A stretch of DNA of 64,000 bases from the NCBI RefSeq assembly GCF_016107685.1, contig NZ_JABASY010000008.1, forward strand, positions 25,955 to 89,954, in the 5' to 3' direction. Of the stretch, positions 17,812-25,781 are shown piece by piece. Numbering within the stretch: position 1 is the first letter of the stretch; each line of letters starts with the position of its first letter. Below the pieces are notes generated by a model. That model saw nothing but the letters and a program-made list of their open reading frames with translations. It was not told the DNA's origin and searched no databases. The stretch comes from Brevibacterium yomogidense. Lineage in GTDB: Bacteria; Actinomycetota; Actinomycetes; Actinomycetales; Brevibacteriaceae. A program made the translations under genes and the position numbers.

Positions 17812-18263
17812 AGCGCCGGGTCCTCAGCGAAGGCTCGACCCTGCAGCTCCCACACCCCGGCCGGTCCCGCGAGCCCGACGACGGGGATCGGGGTGCGGAC
17901 GGTCACCGTGATGAGGGTCTGCGGTCCGGAGGGTGCCGTCGTGACCGCGATGTCCTCCGCATAGCTCGCACCGACGGCGGTCGAGACGAGGAGCGCCGTG
18001 TGCTGCGCACCGTCCTCCTCCGTGCGGTCTGCGGCGGCGGCGATCCGGGCGCCGGCGATCGCGGAGTCGATGACGGTGTTCCGCACGTGCATCGCCAGAC
18101 CGATCTGGAGGACGGCGGCGAACACGAGCGCGAGGAGCGCGGACACCATGACGAATTCCGCGACGGCGGAGCCGTCGTCTGCGCGCCGTGATCCACTGCG
18201 CGCTCCGCGGGTCCCTGCGGGGCGCGTCCTGCGGATCCCCGCGGCCGGCTGCCTGGTACTCAT
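17808..18263 (-). CDS. TadE-like minor pilin
   Basis: The second of the tandem TadE-type genes, 151 residues. DDGSAVAEFVMVSALLALVFAAVLQIGLAMH is the N-terminal helix with the pseudopilin Glu, followed by VRNTVIDSAIAGARIAAAADR, the usual TadE continuation. A longer in-frame start exists at 18344, but the ATG at 18263 places the helix at a normal distance and lies eight bases after the preceding stop. The gene overlaps the next TadE gene by four bases. Confidence 0.78.
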   Translation of the reverse strand: MSTRQPAAGIRRTRPAGTRGARSGSRRADDGSAVAEFVMVSALLALVFAAVLQIGLAMHVRNTVIDSAIAGARIAAAADRTEEDGAQHTALLVSTAVGASYAEDIAVTTAPSGPQTLITVTVRTPIPVVGLAGPAGVWELQGRAFAEDPAL

Positions 18264-18271
18264 CCCACACC

Positions 18272-18529
18272 TCAGCCTGCTTGGCGCACCTTGTTGATGC
18301 TGTCGACGAAGAGGGATGTGAATGCTTCCCCCGCGAGCGCCCACAGGGCGACGACGAGAGCGGCCGTCATCACGGTGATGAGGACCCAGCCGGGCACGTC
18401 CCCGCGGTCCACCAGGGACTCGCGGCGGCCTCGGCGACGGGGCGCGGAGGCCGCGGCTGCGGAACGGTGCGCGCAGGTGAGGACGGAGAGCAGCACGGCG
18501 ACGACGAGGAGCCGGATGCGTGTGAACAT
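18272..18529 (-). CDS. Small membrane protein in Tad locus (possible pilin)
   Basis: 85 residues. A signal-like hydrophobic start (RIRLLVVAVLLSVLTCAH), an Ala/Arg-rich linker, then DRGDVPGWVLITVMTAALVVALWALAG as a second helix and a short polar tail. It sits between tadC and the TadE genes, where actinobacterial Tad loci carry the small Flp-type pilin or a DUF4244 protein. It lacks the usual AxxEY motif of Flp pilins, so it is either a divergent pilin or an accessory subunit. Confidence 0.6.
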   Translation of the reverse strand: MFTRIRLLVVAVLLSVLTCAHRSAAAASAPRRRGRRESLVDRGDVPGWVLITVMTAALVVALWALAGEAFTSLFVDSINKVRQAG

Positions 18530-18552
18530 GATGATTCTCCTTCGTGAGACGG

Positions 18553-19512
18553 TCAGGGGCCCAGATCGAGCACGGCGAGGGTGGGATAGATCGCGAAGAG
18601 GACGGTGACGGGGAGCACGAACAGGACGACCGGCACGAGCATGCCCACCTCCTTGCGGCCGCTCACCTCCATGAGCGTCCGCCTGCCGTGCTCGCGCACA
18701 TCGGCGGCCTGCGCACGGAGGACCTCCGCGAGCGGTGTGCCGCGGGAGGTCGCCACCGCAATGCCGTCGACGAAGCGGACGATCGACGGATTGCCGGTGC
18801 GCTGCCCCATCTCATCGAGCGCGTCGACCAGCGGCGTGCCGATGCGGACCTGGGACAGAGCGCGGGCGAGCTCCTGGCTGAGTTCGCCGGTCGTCGAACG
18901 GCAGACGCGCTCCAGCGCATCGATCGTGCCCTCACCGGCGGTCATCGACAGCGCCAGCAGCTCTGCGACGGTGGGGAACTCCGCCATGATCCGCCGTTCC
19001 CGTTCCCGCACCTGCTGCGTGAGCCACCAGTCGTTGACGATGTGGCCCAGCACGGCGCCCAGCACGATGAGGCCCAGCAGGATGACGGGAGAGAACCCCC
19101 GCGTGACCGCGGAGACTGCGCCGACGACGGAGCCCGCCGCCAGGCCCGCGAGGATGAGGAGGACCTGGCGGGTGCGGAACCGTTCGACGGTCGTCGTACC
19201 GCCCAGCTGCTCCAGACGGTGCAGAACGGACGCGTCCGTCGTCATCCTCGACGTGAGCCACGCACCGGAGGCCGCAGCCACCTTCGTGAGGATCCCGATG
19301 ACCCCGGTCGTCGGAGTGGCGGGCGCGCCGTAGAGGGAGGCGACCCGCGGCTGGTCGCGCAGGTAGGGGCCGATGCGGTCAGCGAGGGTGGGACGCCTCA
19401 GCGTGGGGACCCCGGACACGGCGAGGGCAGCGCTCGCCCCCAGGACGAGCCCCATGATGACGGCGACCGCCGGGTTGAAGACGTCCACGTGGGACCACAG
19501 CGCCGCACTCAT
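18553..19512 (-). CDS. tadC: Type II secretion F-family protein TadC
   Basis: A 319-residue polytopic membrane protein of the GspF/TadC type. It has hydrophobic segments at the N-terminus (NPAVAVIMGLVLGASAALAV), two central helices (RQVLLILAGLAAGSVVGAV and SPVILLGLIVLGAVLGHI), and a closing one (MLVPVVLFVLPVTVLFAIYP). The cytoplasmic T2SSF core in between contains EFPTVAELLALSMTAGEGTIDALERV. It is thought to form the inner-membrane platform with TadB on which the TadA ATPase acts. Start overlaps the tadB stop by four bases. Confidence 0.85.
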   Translation of the reverse strand: MSAALWSHVDVFNPAVAVIMGLVLGASAALAVSGVPTLRRPTLADRIGPYLRDQPRVASLYGAPATPTTGVIGILTKVAAASGAWLTSRMTTDASVLHRLEQLGGTTTVERFRTRQVLLILAGLAAGSVVGAVSAVTRGFSPVILLGLIVLGAVLGHIVNDWWLTQQVRERERRIMAEFPTVAELLALSMTAGEGTIDALERVCRSTTGELSQELARALSQVRIGTPLVDALDEMGQRTGNPSIVRFVDGIAVATSRGTPLAEVLRAQAADVREHGRRTLMEVSGRKEVGMLVPVVLFVLPVTVLFAIYPTLAVLDLGP

Positions 19513-20381
19513 CGCAGCACACGCGGTTCGCTCGGCAGCCGTCCGATCCGCTTCATGAGGAGGTACGCCAGAAGCGACACGACCATGCCGCTGAATAGGA
19601 GGAGCGCGCCGCCCGGCGTGCTGTAGGCGGCCGCCGCCTCACTGCGCGTCGCGAGCAGCGCGAGGACGAGCCAGGGAGCGGCGACAGCCAGGCGCGCGCC
19701 CGTGACGGTCCAGCTCTGGCGGGCTTTGAGCTCCGAACGGGTGCGCGCGTCCTCACGCAGGAAGTGTGCGAGCGTCCGCAGCAGGGTGCCCAGCTCCGTA
19801 CCGCCCACGTCGCGGGTCACTCCCAGCGCTGCGACGATCCTGTCCGCGACCGGGTCTGCGCTCGCCTGCTTGAAGGCGTCCAGCGCCATCGTGAGGGAGC
19901 CCGTGGCACGGTACTCGTCCTCGAAGACCTGGAACACCGGTCGCAGACCGTCAGGGCCGCGGTGGGCGAGGGCCGCGAGCGCCTCCGGCAGCGACATCCC
20001 CGCCCGCACACCGGAATGGAGGTGGTCGATCGCATCCGGCCACAGGACCCGGCGCTCGACCTCCCGGGACCGGGACCGGTGGCGGACGACGGCGATGGGC
20101 AGAGCACCCGCGAAGACGGCGAAGCAGGTGCTGATGGGAGCCGAGGCCGTCACCGCGTAGCCGGTGAGCCAGACGAACGCGGCGGCTCCCACGCTGATCG
20201 CCGCGAGGTGGCCGGGAGTGATGCGGGGGAGGTCCGCCGCGACCAGGTCGTCCGCCAGGTCTTCGACGAAACGTGGCCGGGGGTGCGTCCGTGCGGGGGC
20301 TTCCCAGAACGACGACCAGATGCAGAGGAGTCCGGCTGCCAGCACAATGCCGTACAGCGTCGCCGACAGCGTGGTGGTCAC
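19509..20381 (-). CDS. tadB: Type II secretion F-family protein TadB
   Basis: A 290-residue paralogue of TadC. An N-terminal helix (LSATLYGIVLAAGLLCIWSS) is followed by LPRITPGHLAAISVGAAAFVWL, then the T2SSF core with WPDAIDHLHSGVRAGMSLPEAL, and two C-terminal helices (RLAVAAPWLVLALLAT and GALLLFSGMVVSLLAYLLM). GTG at 20381 is chosen because it gives a four-base overlap with the tadA stop and places the first helix normally; the frame is open for about 290 further bases upstream inside tadA but encodes no family sequence there. Confidence 0.83.
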   Translation of the reverse strand: MTTTLSATLYGIVLAAGLLCIWSSFWEAPARTHPRPRFVEDLADDLVAADLPRITPGHLAAISVGAAAFVWLTGYAVTASAPISTCFAVFAGALPIAVVRHRSRSREVERRVLWPDAIDHLHSGVRAGMSLPEALAALAHRGPDGLRPVFQVFEDEYRATGSLTMALDAFKQASADPVADRIVAALGVTRDVGGTELGTLLRTLAHFLREDARTRSELKARQSWTVTGARLAVAAPWLVLALLATRSEAAAAYSTPGGALLLFSGMVVSLLAYLLMKRIGRLPSEPRVLR

Positions 20382-21664
20382 GCCGCCTCCAGCAGGGTGT
20401 GGACGTTCTTGCCGATCGCCGCAATGCGCTCGCCCAGGTGGCTGAAGCCCCGACCGCGGACCAGCTGGCCGGACGAGTCCGTCTGGAAGATCGTCTCGAG
20501 TTCGACCGTCCCGCCCTCGATTCCTCCGGGGACCGCCGCGATCTCGTGCACTCGGCGGCTGCCGTTGCGCAGCAGGGCGAGGTGGACGACGAGGTCGATG
20601 CACCCGGCCACCGTCGGAGTGACGAACGACGAACCGATGTTCGGTCCTGCGAGCAGCGGCAGTGTGCACATCTTCGTCACGGCGCTGCGTGCGGAGTTCG
20701 CGTGGAGGGAACCCATCGCGGGCAGGCCCGCGTTCATCGCGATGAGCATGTCGAGACTCTCTGCTTCGCGGACCTCGCCCACGATGATGCGGTCGGGGCG
20801 CATCCGCAGAGCCTCTTTCACGAGCCGTCGCAGCGGGACCTCACCGGTGCCCTCGAGGCTGGACTGGCGGCACTGCATCGCGATCCAGTCGCGGGCGGGG
20901 ACTGAGAGCTCGAACACCTCCTCGCACGTGATGACGCGTTCGCGGACGGGGATCGATCCGCACAGCGCGTTGAGCATCGTGGTCTTGCCGGCCTGGGTCT
21001 GACCGGACACCAGGACGTTGGCCCCTGCTGCGACGGCTGCGTCGAGGAATCCTGCCGCCGCCCCGGTCAGCGATCCGGTTTCGACGAGGTCGGCGAGGCT
21101 CCGGGTCTGCGCGATGAACTTCCGGATGTTGATCGCCGGATATGTGCGTGTGATGTCGGGCAGGACGATGTGCAGGCGGGAGCCGTCGGGAAGCGCTGCG
21201 TCGACGAACGGTGACGACAGGTCCACCCGTCGCCCCGTGGTCCGCAGGAGTCGCTCGATGAGTTCGGCGATCTCCGCCTCCGACAGCACGGTGGGGGTGA
21301 GCTCCGAGACGCCGTGGCGGGAGACGAAGACGGCGTGGGGGCCGTTGAGCCAGATCTCCTCGATCGTCGGGTCGTCGAGGTACTTCTGGATCGCCCCGTA
21401 GCCGGTGAGGTCGTCGAGGACGCTGCGGCGGATCGCCTCCGCGTCGCCGAGGACGGGGAGGGACCCGGACAGGGTCCGTTCGTCATAGGAGCGGATCACG
21501 TCGTCGACGAGGTCCGCTGTGGGGCGGGCCTCCGAACGCGGATCGATCCCGCGGGTGCGGATGAGGTCACGCACTTCCGACCGGATGAACTCCAGTGCTT
21601 CCACGACGTCACCTCCCTCGCATTCCGGAGCGTGGAGCGCCGGGTGGACGCTCAGCTGACTCAT
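20378..21664 (-). CDS. tadA: Tad secretion ATPase TadA/CpaF
   Basis: A 428-residue type II/IV secretion ATPase that powers pilus assembly. N-terminal helical region, then DPTIEEIWLNGPHAVFVSRHG and the Walker A loop SGQTQAGKTTMLNAL near residue 225, a CEEVFEL segment (Asp/Glu box), Walker B-type RPDRIIVGEVRE and the His box SLHANSA. All catalytic elements are present. It is the first gene of the Tad operon; a promoter with TTCCGT-17-TACTTT lies just upstream and would give an almost leaderless mRNA. No TadZ/CpaE gene precedes it. Confidence 0.92.
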   Translation of the reverse strand: MSQLSVHPALHAPECEGGDVVEALEFIRSEVRDLIRTRGIDPRSEARPTADLVDDVIRSYDERTLSGSLPVLGDAEAIRRSVLDDLTGYGAIQKYLDDPTIEEIWLNGPHAVFVSRHGVSELTPTVLSEAEIAELIERLLRTTGRRVDLSSPFVDAALPDGSRLHIVLPDITRTYPAINIRKFIAQTRSLADLVETGSLTGAAAGFLDAAVAAGANVLVSGQTQAGKTTMLNALCGSIPVRERVITCEEVFELSVPARDWIAMQCRQSSLEGTGEVPLRRLVKEALRMRPDRIIVGEVREAESLDMLIAMNAGLPAMGSLHANSARSAVTKMCTLPLLAGPNIGSSFVTPTVAGCIDLVVHLALLRNGSRRVHEIAAVPGGIEGGTVELETIFQTDSSGQLVRGRGFSHLGERIAAIGKNVHTLLEAA

Positions 21665-21673
21665 ACGAGTTTC

Positions 21674-21702
21674 AAAGTAGCCGTTCGGGTGAGGTTACGG
21701 AA
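21674..21702 (-). promoter_or_regulatory. Predicted tadA promoter
   Basis: On the minus strand, -35 TTCCGT (21702-21697) and -10 TACTTT (21679-21674) are separated by exactly 17 bases. Transcription would start about seven bases after the -10, two or three bases before the ATG, leaving essentially no leader. No Shine-Dalgarno sequence lies before the ATG, which agrees with leaderless initiation. Confidence 0.45.
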
Positions 21703-21761
21703 GTGTTCACCGCGAAGCTGTGGATAACCGGACGGGTCGACGCGCCACTGATCGAACGTTC

Positions 21762-21767
21762 TACGAT
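21762..21767 (+). promoter_or_regulatory. Predicted -10 of the amidohydrolase gene
   Basis: TACGAT ends seven bases before the A of ATG 21774, the spacing expected for a leaderless transcript. The -35 region is not recognisable. Confidence 0.35.
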
Positions 21768-21773
21768 GAGGTC

Positions 21774-22703
21774 ATGCCTGACAACGACGCCCGGCCCACG
21801 CCCGCCTCCGCGACCGTCTCCCTGCCCGACGACGAACCGCAGCGACTCCGAGCCGTCGCCGCGGAGCTGGGGATCCCCGGTCTCGTCGACATCCACACGC
21901 ACTTCATGCCGCAGAACGTGCTCACGAAGGTGTGGCAGTACTTCGACAGCGCGGAGGAGCGGGGTCTGCGGCCGTGGCCGATCGCCTACCGCTGGTCGGA
22001 AGAGGAGCGCGTCGCACGTCTGCGGGACATGGGCGTCATCGGCTTCACGTCGATGCTCTACCCCCACAGGCCGGGGATGGCAGAGTGGCTGAACTCCTGG
22101 TCCCAGGACTTCGCCGCCCGCACCCCGGCCTGCGCGCACACCTCCACGTTCTTCCCCGAGCCCGAGGCCGCCGCCTACACCCAGCGCGCTCTGGAATCCG
22201 GGACGAAGGTCTTCAAATCCCATATTCAGGTGGGCGGCTACGATCCGGCGGACCGGCTGCTCGATCCGGTCTGGTCGCAGATCGAGGAGGCGGGTGTCCC
22301 CGTCGTCATCCACTGCGGCTCGGGGCCCGTGCCCGGCAATCACACGGGGCTCGACCCCATCGTCGAGGTGCTGCGGCGCCATCCGAAGCTCACGCTGGTC
22401 ATCGCGCACACGGGTATGCCGGAGTACCGGGAGTTCATCGGGCTGGCGCAGGACTACGAGAACGTCTGCCTCGACACGTGCATGACCTTCACTCCGTTCG
22501 TGGAGGCGACGAAGCCGTTCCCCGACGACCTCCTCGACCCCCTCGTCGCGCTGCAGGACAAGGTGGTGCTCGGCAGCGACTTCCCCAACATCCCCTACCC
22601 GTACGGGGTGCAGATCGACTCGATCCGCGCACTGGGGCTGGGGGAGGAGGTCGAGCGGAAGATCCTCCACGACAACGGGGCCAGGCTGCTGGGTCTGGAC
22701 TGA
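21774..22703 (+). CDS. Amidohydrolase family protein (ACMSD-like, amidohydrolase_2)
   Basis: A 309-residue metal-dependent TIM-barrel hydrolase. GLVDIHTHFMP at about residue 40 is the HxH metal motif; VVIHCGSGP and TLVIAHTGMPEYREFI give the later histidines; VVLGSDFPNIPYPYG near residue 270 supplies the catalytic Asp. This matches the amidohydrolase_2 family, which includes decarboxylases such as ACMSD and lactone hydrolases. ATG 21774 is preferred over an upstream in-frame ATG (21720) because of the -10 hexamer immediately before it. Substrate unknown; the neighbours do not help. Confidence 0.82.
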   Translation: MPDNDARPTPASATVSLPDDEPQRLRAVAAELGIPGLVDIHTHFMPQNVLTKVWQYFDSAEERGLRPWPIAYRWSEEERVARLRDMGVIGFTSMLYPHRPGMAEWLNSWSQDFAARTPACAHTSTFFPEPEAAAYTQRALESGTKVFKSHIQVGGYDPADRLLDPVWSQIEEAGVPVVIHCGSGPVPGNHTGLDPIVEVLRRHPKLTLVIAHTGMPEYREFIGLAQDYENVCLDTCMTFTPFVEATKPFPDDLLDPLVALQDKVVLGSDFPNIPYPYGVQIDSIRALGLGEEVERKILHDNGARLLGLD

Positions 22704-22725
22704 GACCTCGGCGGCCTCCTGGACG

Positions 22726-22767
22726 GGACGGCCGGGGCAGGGCGGCCGGCACAGGACGGCCGACACC
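22726..22767. repeat. Three 14-bp tandem units
   Basis: GGACGGCCGGGGCA, GGGCGGCCGGCACA and GGACGGCCGACACC follow each other without gaps in the intergenic stretch after the amidohydrolase. Each contains CGGCCG. No function is suggested by position. Confidence 0.5.
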
Positions 22768-22877
22768 GGGTGTGCGACACAGATCGTCACATCCGGAACA
22801 GCCGCGAGGACTGTGCCGTTGCCTCCGTGAGCGGTCCCCTTCAGGGGCCCGCCACCACGAACGGAAGGAGCTCAGCG

Positions 22878-23543
22878 ATGCATTACCACGAGTCGGGGGA
22901 CTTCGACTACGCGAAGGTCCTCGCAGAAGTCGCCCCCGCCCAGGTGAAGGCGTTCGGTACGTTCGATGCGGCCGTCTTCGATAAGGACGACGAGATCCTG
23001 GATCTGCGGACGAAGGAACTCATCGCGATCGGTGTGGCGTCGACGACGCAGTGCCCGTACTGCCTGGACGTCCACGTGGGCAACGCGAAGAAGGCCGGCG
23101 CCAGCCGTGAGGAGGTGGCACGCGCCGTCTTCGTCGCCGCCGGACTGCGCGCCGGTGCCGCCTACACGCACGGGTTCCTCGCGCACAAGGCGTACGAGCA
23201 GGGTGCGGAGCTTGAGCACTTCCACGAGCCGGGCGACCGGAAGCACCTGCGCACCCTGCGGACGTCTGCCGGCGGTTCGGTCGAGGCGTTCCAGCAGTTC
23301 GACGCCGCGGTCTTCGACCCGGACGACGAGGTGCTGTCCGTCAAGGTGCGCGAACTCATCGCGATCGCCGTGGCCGCGACGACCCAGTGCCCGTACTGCC
23401 TCGCGGGCCACGTGGGCAACGCGAAGAAGGCCGGGGCGACGGAGGAAGAGCTCGCCCGGGCTGTGATGGTCGCGGCGGCTCTGCGGGCCGGTGCCGCCTA
23501 CACCCACGGGTTCCTCGCGCTCAAGCTCTACGACCAGAAGTGA
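22878..23543 (+). CDS. Double carboxymuconolactone decarboxylase-domain protein (AhpD-like)
   Basis: 221 residues formed by two copies of the CMD/AhpD domain. Each half has FDAAVFDxDDE, KELIAIxVAxTTQCPYC or its near twin RELIAIAVAATTQCPYC, then HVGNAKKAGA and a closing GAAYTHGFLA. The CPYC pairs near residues 55 and 173 would be the redox-active cysteines, each followed by a histidine in HVGNA. AhpD proteins act in peroxide defence as reductants; single-domain proteins of this class usually work as oligomers. A GGAAGGAG ribosome binding site lies seven bases before the ATG. Function is inferred at family level only. Confidence 0.82.
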   Translation: MHYHESGDFDYAKVLAEVAPAQVKAFGTFDAAVFDKDDEILDLRTKELIAIGVASTTQCPYCLDVHVGNAKKAGASREEVARAVFVAAGLRAGAAYTHGFLAHKAYEQGAELEHFHEPGDRKHLRTLRTSAGGSVEAFQQFDAAVFDPDDEVLSVKVRELIAIAVAATTQCPYCLAGHVGNAKKAGATEEELARAVMVAAALRAGAAYTHGFLALKLYDQK

Positions 23544-23563
23544 ACGGGGGCCTGCGCGTGCCG

Positions 23564-23569
23564 TAGGCT
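23564..23569 (+). promoter_or_regulatory. Predicted prfB -10 element
   Basis: TAGGCT lies nine bases before ATG 23579; with TGAACG at 23541-23546 the spacer is 17. Transcription would begin about three bases before the start codon, so prfB may be read from an almost leaderless mRNA. Confidence 0.35.
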
Positions 23570-23578
23570 TGGGGGACT

Positions 23579-24703
23579 ATGGCCTCCACTGACTTCTCCG
23601 CAGAGATCGACACCCTGCAGCGCATCTTCGCCTCCATCCGCGAGGTGTCCGACATCGACACCCTGCGCAGCGAGGTGGAGGAGCTCACGCACGCCGCCGC
23701 TGCGCCGGACCTCTGGGACGACCCGGACGCCGCCCAGAAGGTGACGTCGAAGCTGTCCCACAAGCAGTCTGTGCTGGAGAAGCTCGACAAGTTCGACCAG
23801 CGCATCGAGGACGTCGAGCTGCTCGTGTCCATGGGTGAGGACGAGGGCGATCAGGACGCGATCGACGAAGCGGTCGCGGAGATCCACAAGCTCAGGGGCG
23901 AACTGGGCGACCTGGAGATCACGACCCTGCTGTCCGGTGAGTTCGACGAGCGCTCCGCCGTCATCACGGTGCGTGCCGGTGCGGGCGGGGACGACGCATC
24001 GGACTTCGCGCAGATGCTCACCCGCATGTACGTGCGGTGGGCGGAGAACCGCAAGTACGCGGTGCAGGAACTCGATACGTCCTACGCGGAGGGTGCGGGC
24101 GTGAAGTCCGCGACGATCCAGGTCAACGCCCCCTACGCCTACGGCACGCTGTCCGTCGAAGCGGGCACGCACCGGCTGGTCCGCATCAGCCCGTTCGACA
24201 ACCAGGGCCGCCGCCAGACGTCGTTCGCCGCTGTCGAGGTGGTGCCGCTCATCGAGCCGACGGACCACATCGACATCGACGAGAACGACCTGCGCATCGA
24301 CGTCTACCGCTCGTCGGGTCCCGGCGGGCAGTCGGTCAACACGACGGACTCCGCGGTGCGCATCACCCACGTCCCCACGGGCGTCGTCGTGAGCATGCAG
24401 AACGAGAAGTCGCAGATCCAGAACCGTGCTGCCGCGATGCGCGTCCTGCAGTCCCGCCTGCTGCAGCTCAAGCGGGAAGAGGAGAACGCGCAGAAGAAGG
24501 AGCTTGCCGGCGACATCAAGGCGAGCTGGGGCGACCAGATGCGGTCCTATGTGACGCACCCGTACCAGATGGTGAAGGATCTGCGCACGAACCACGAGGT
24601 GAACAACCCGTCCGCTGTCTTCGACGGCGACATCGACGGCTTCCTGCAGGCCGGCATCCGCTGGCGCAAGGAGCAGGAGATGGCCGCCGAGGTCGACGCC
24701 TGA
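23579..24703 (+). CDS. prfB: Peptide chain release factor 2
   Basis: Recognises UGA and UAA stop codons and releases the nascent protein. The 374-residue sequence has the RF2 tripeptide SPF (in [15 protein letters not shown]) and the universal GGQ in [17 protein letters not shown]. The reading frame is continuous from the start, with no in-frame UGA near codon 25, so the programmed +1 frameshift that autoregulates prfB in many bacteria is absent. In the wider actinomycete gene order it lies before ftsE-ftsX-smpB, as here. A strong hairpin at 24741-24773 ends the transcript. Confidence 0.96.
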   Translation: MASTDFSAEIDTLQRIFASIREVSDIDTLRSEVEELTHAAAAPDLWDDPDAAQKVTSKLSHKQSVLEKLDKFDQRIEDVELLVSMGEDEGDQDAIDEAVAEIHKLRGELGDLEITTLLSGEFDERSAVITVRAGAGGDDASDFAQMLTRMYVRWAENRKYAVQELDTSYAEGAGVKSATIQVNAPYAYGTLSVEAGTHRLVRISPFDNQGRRQTSFAAVEVVPLIEPTDHIDIDENDLRIDVYRSSGPGGQSVNTTDSAVRITHVPTGVVVSMQNEKSQIQNRAAAMRVLQSRLLQLKREEENAQKKELAGDIKASWGDQMRSYVTHPYQMVKDLRTNHEVNNPSAVFDGDIDGFLQAGIRWRKEQEMAAEVDA

Positions 24704-24740
24704 TCCCAGCCGACGCGACGTTCACCGCCGCGCGGCAGCG

Positions 24741-24773
24741 AAGGGCCGGGTCCGCTCAGCGGACCCGGCCCTT
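24741..24773. terminator. Bidirectional terminator hairpin after prfB
   Basis: A perfect 15-bp stem, AAGGGCCGGGTCCGC with its complement, and a 3-base loop (TCA), placed between prfB and the convergent PRC-barrel gene. The A/T ends of the stem give a short CTT on the plus strand. Confidence 0.75.
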
Positions 24774-24854
24774 CCGCGTCGCCGCGCTGCCCGATCAGTG
24801 GCGGCTGCCGGTTCGCAGCCGGCCTACCGACCTACCGGCTTGCCGGTCGCCAGA

Positions 24855-25487
24855 TCAGCGCACCCGTTTGCGCAGGCGCGCCGGCCGCGCCTCGCGGGAC
24901 TCCGTGTCGACCCTCTGCCGCCCCTCGTGGGCGGCCATGCCCTGGTCGGGCCCTGCGGCGCTGTCGCGTCCCATCGGTGCGTCGCGACCCACGCGGTCGG
25001 CTCCAGCCGCGTCACCGGCAGTGCTGGGGGACCCGACATCGCCGGGGCCTCCCGGGGTTCCGGGTCCACCCGCGGCGCCCGCGTCACCCACAGCGCTCGC
25101 GTCTCCGGCAGCGCCAGGACTGCCGGCGGTGCCGGGCTCGCTGACCGGGCTGCGGTGGCCGGTCGTCGCGTCGTACTGCATCCCGTAGTGCTCGAACACG
25201 CGACGCTCCTCCTCCGGGGTGAGGTGGCCGTCCGCGTCGACATTGGGCGCGTCCTTGATGAAGTCCTTCGTGAAGGGGACGGAGATCCCGTCCGCCGCCC
25301 GATCGGCGGCGTCGTAGGGGACGAAGGTCTCCTTCATCCCGAACAGTCCGGTGTTCACGGAGACGAACGCGGGCTGCTGGGTCTGGTCGTCGAAGTACAC
25401 GTCGCCGACGGTGCCCACCTTCTTCCCCTCGCTGTCGAAGACGGTGGCATTCGCAAGTGCATCGATGTCGTGATTGTCATGGACCAT
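24855..25487 (-). CDS. PRC-barrel domain protein with Gly/Ala-rich tail
   Basis: A 210-residue soluble protein. A PRC-barrel domain (about residues 8-85) shows ATVFDSEGKKVGTVGDVYFD and later EERRVFEHYGM. The C-terminal half is a low-complexity run of Gly, Ala, Asp, Pro and Ser in GxP/GxA-like triplets ending in an Arg-rich tip. ATG 25487 is used; a GTG four codons earlier is also possible, with GGAAGGAG close before it. Proteins of this type in actinomycetes are linked with general stress. The upstream region carries the second copy of the element seen at 12770-12787. Confidence 0.75.
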   Translation of the reverse strand: MVHDNHDIDALANATVFDSEGKKVGTVGDVYFDDQTQQPAFVSVNTGLFGMKETFVPYDAADRAADGISVPFTKDFIKDAPNVDADGHLTPEEERRVFEHYGMQYDATTGHRSPVSEPGTAGSPGAAGDASAVGDAGAAGGPGTPGGPGDVGSPSTAGDAAGADRVGRDAPMGRDSAAGPDQGMAAHEGRQRVDTESREARPARLRKRVR

Positions 25488-25547
25488 CGTGTACGTCACT
25501 CTCCTTCCATGCGCTGCCCGCATGTCGGGCAACCTGCCCCCAAAAAG

Positions 25548-25565
25548 CAAGGCACCTTGAACTTT
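25548..25565 (-). promoter_or_regulatory. Shared upstream element, copy 2
   Basis: Minus-strand AAAGTTCAAGGTGCCTTG, containing the inverted repeat CAAGG-TG-CCTTG, 61 bases before the PRC-barrel start. It matches the element at 12770-12787 in 14 of 18 positions; both copies are followed 17-18 bases later by GCAGG. Confidence 0.35.
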
Positions 25566-25781
25566 AGTGGGCCGGGGCGCCGTGGCAATGGGTGCGCGCT
25601 GGCAGTTGGCTGGGTCTCGTGATCGGCGCGCTGCGGCAAGAGGAGCTCGCGCACTGCGCCGACACGCGGGTCGGCCAGGCAAAACACGGCCACGGCGACC
25701 GCTCGCCCCTAGAGTGAGTGTGGACGCGCCCCGTGTCCTGCTGTGTTCTGCCCCTGCCTTCCCCCAGCCCCCGGAGTCCGT

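Noticed and set aside
21752..21761. LexA/SOS box in CGAACGTTC
   Set aside because: The actinobacterial box needs CGAAC and GTTCG half-sites separated by about four bases; here they touch.
23640..23700. Programmed frameshift site in prfB
   Set aside because: The frame is continuous and there is no CTTTGA-like slip site with an internal TGA.
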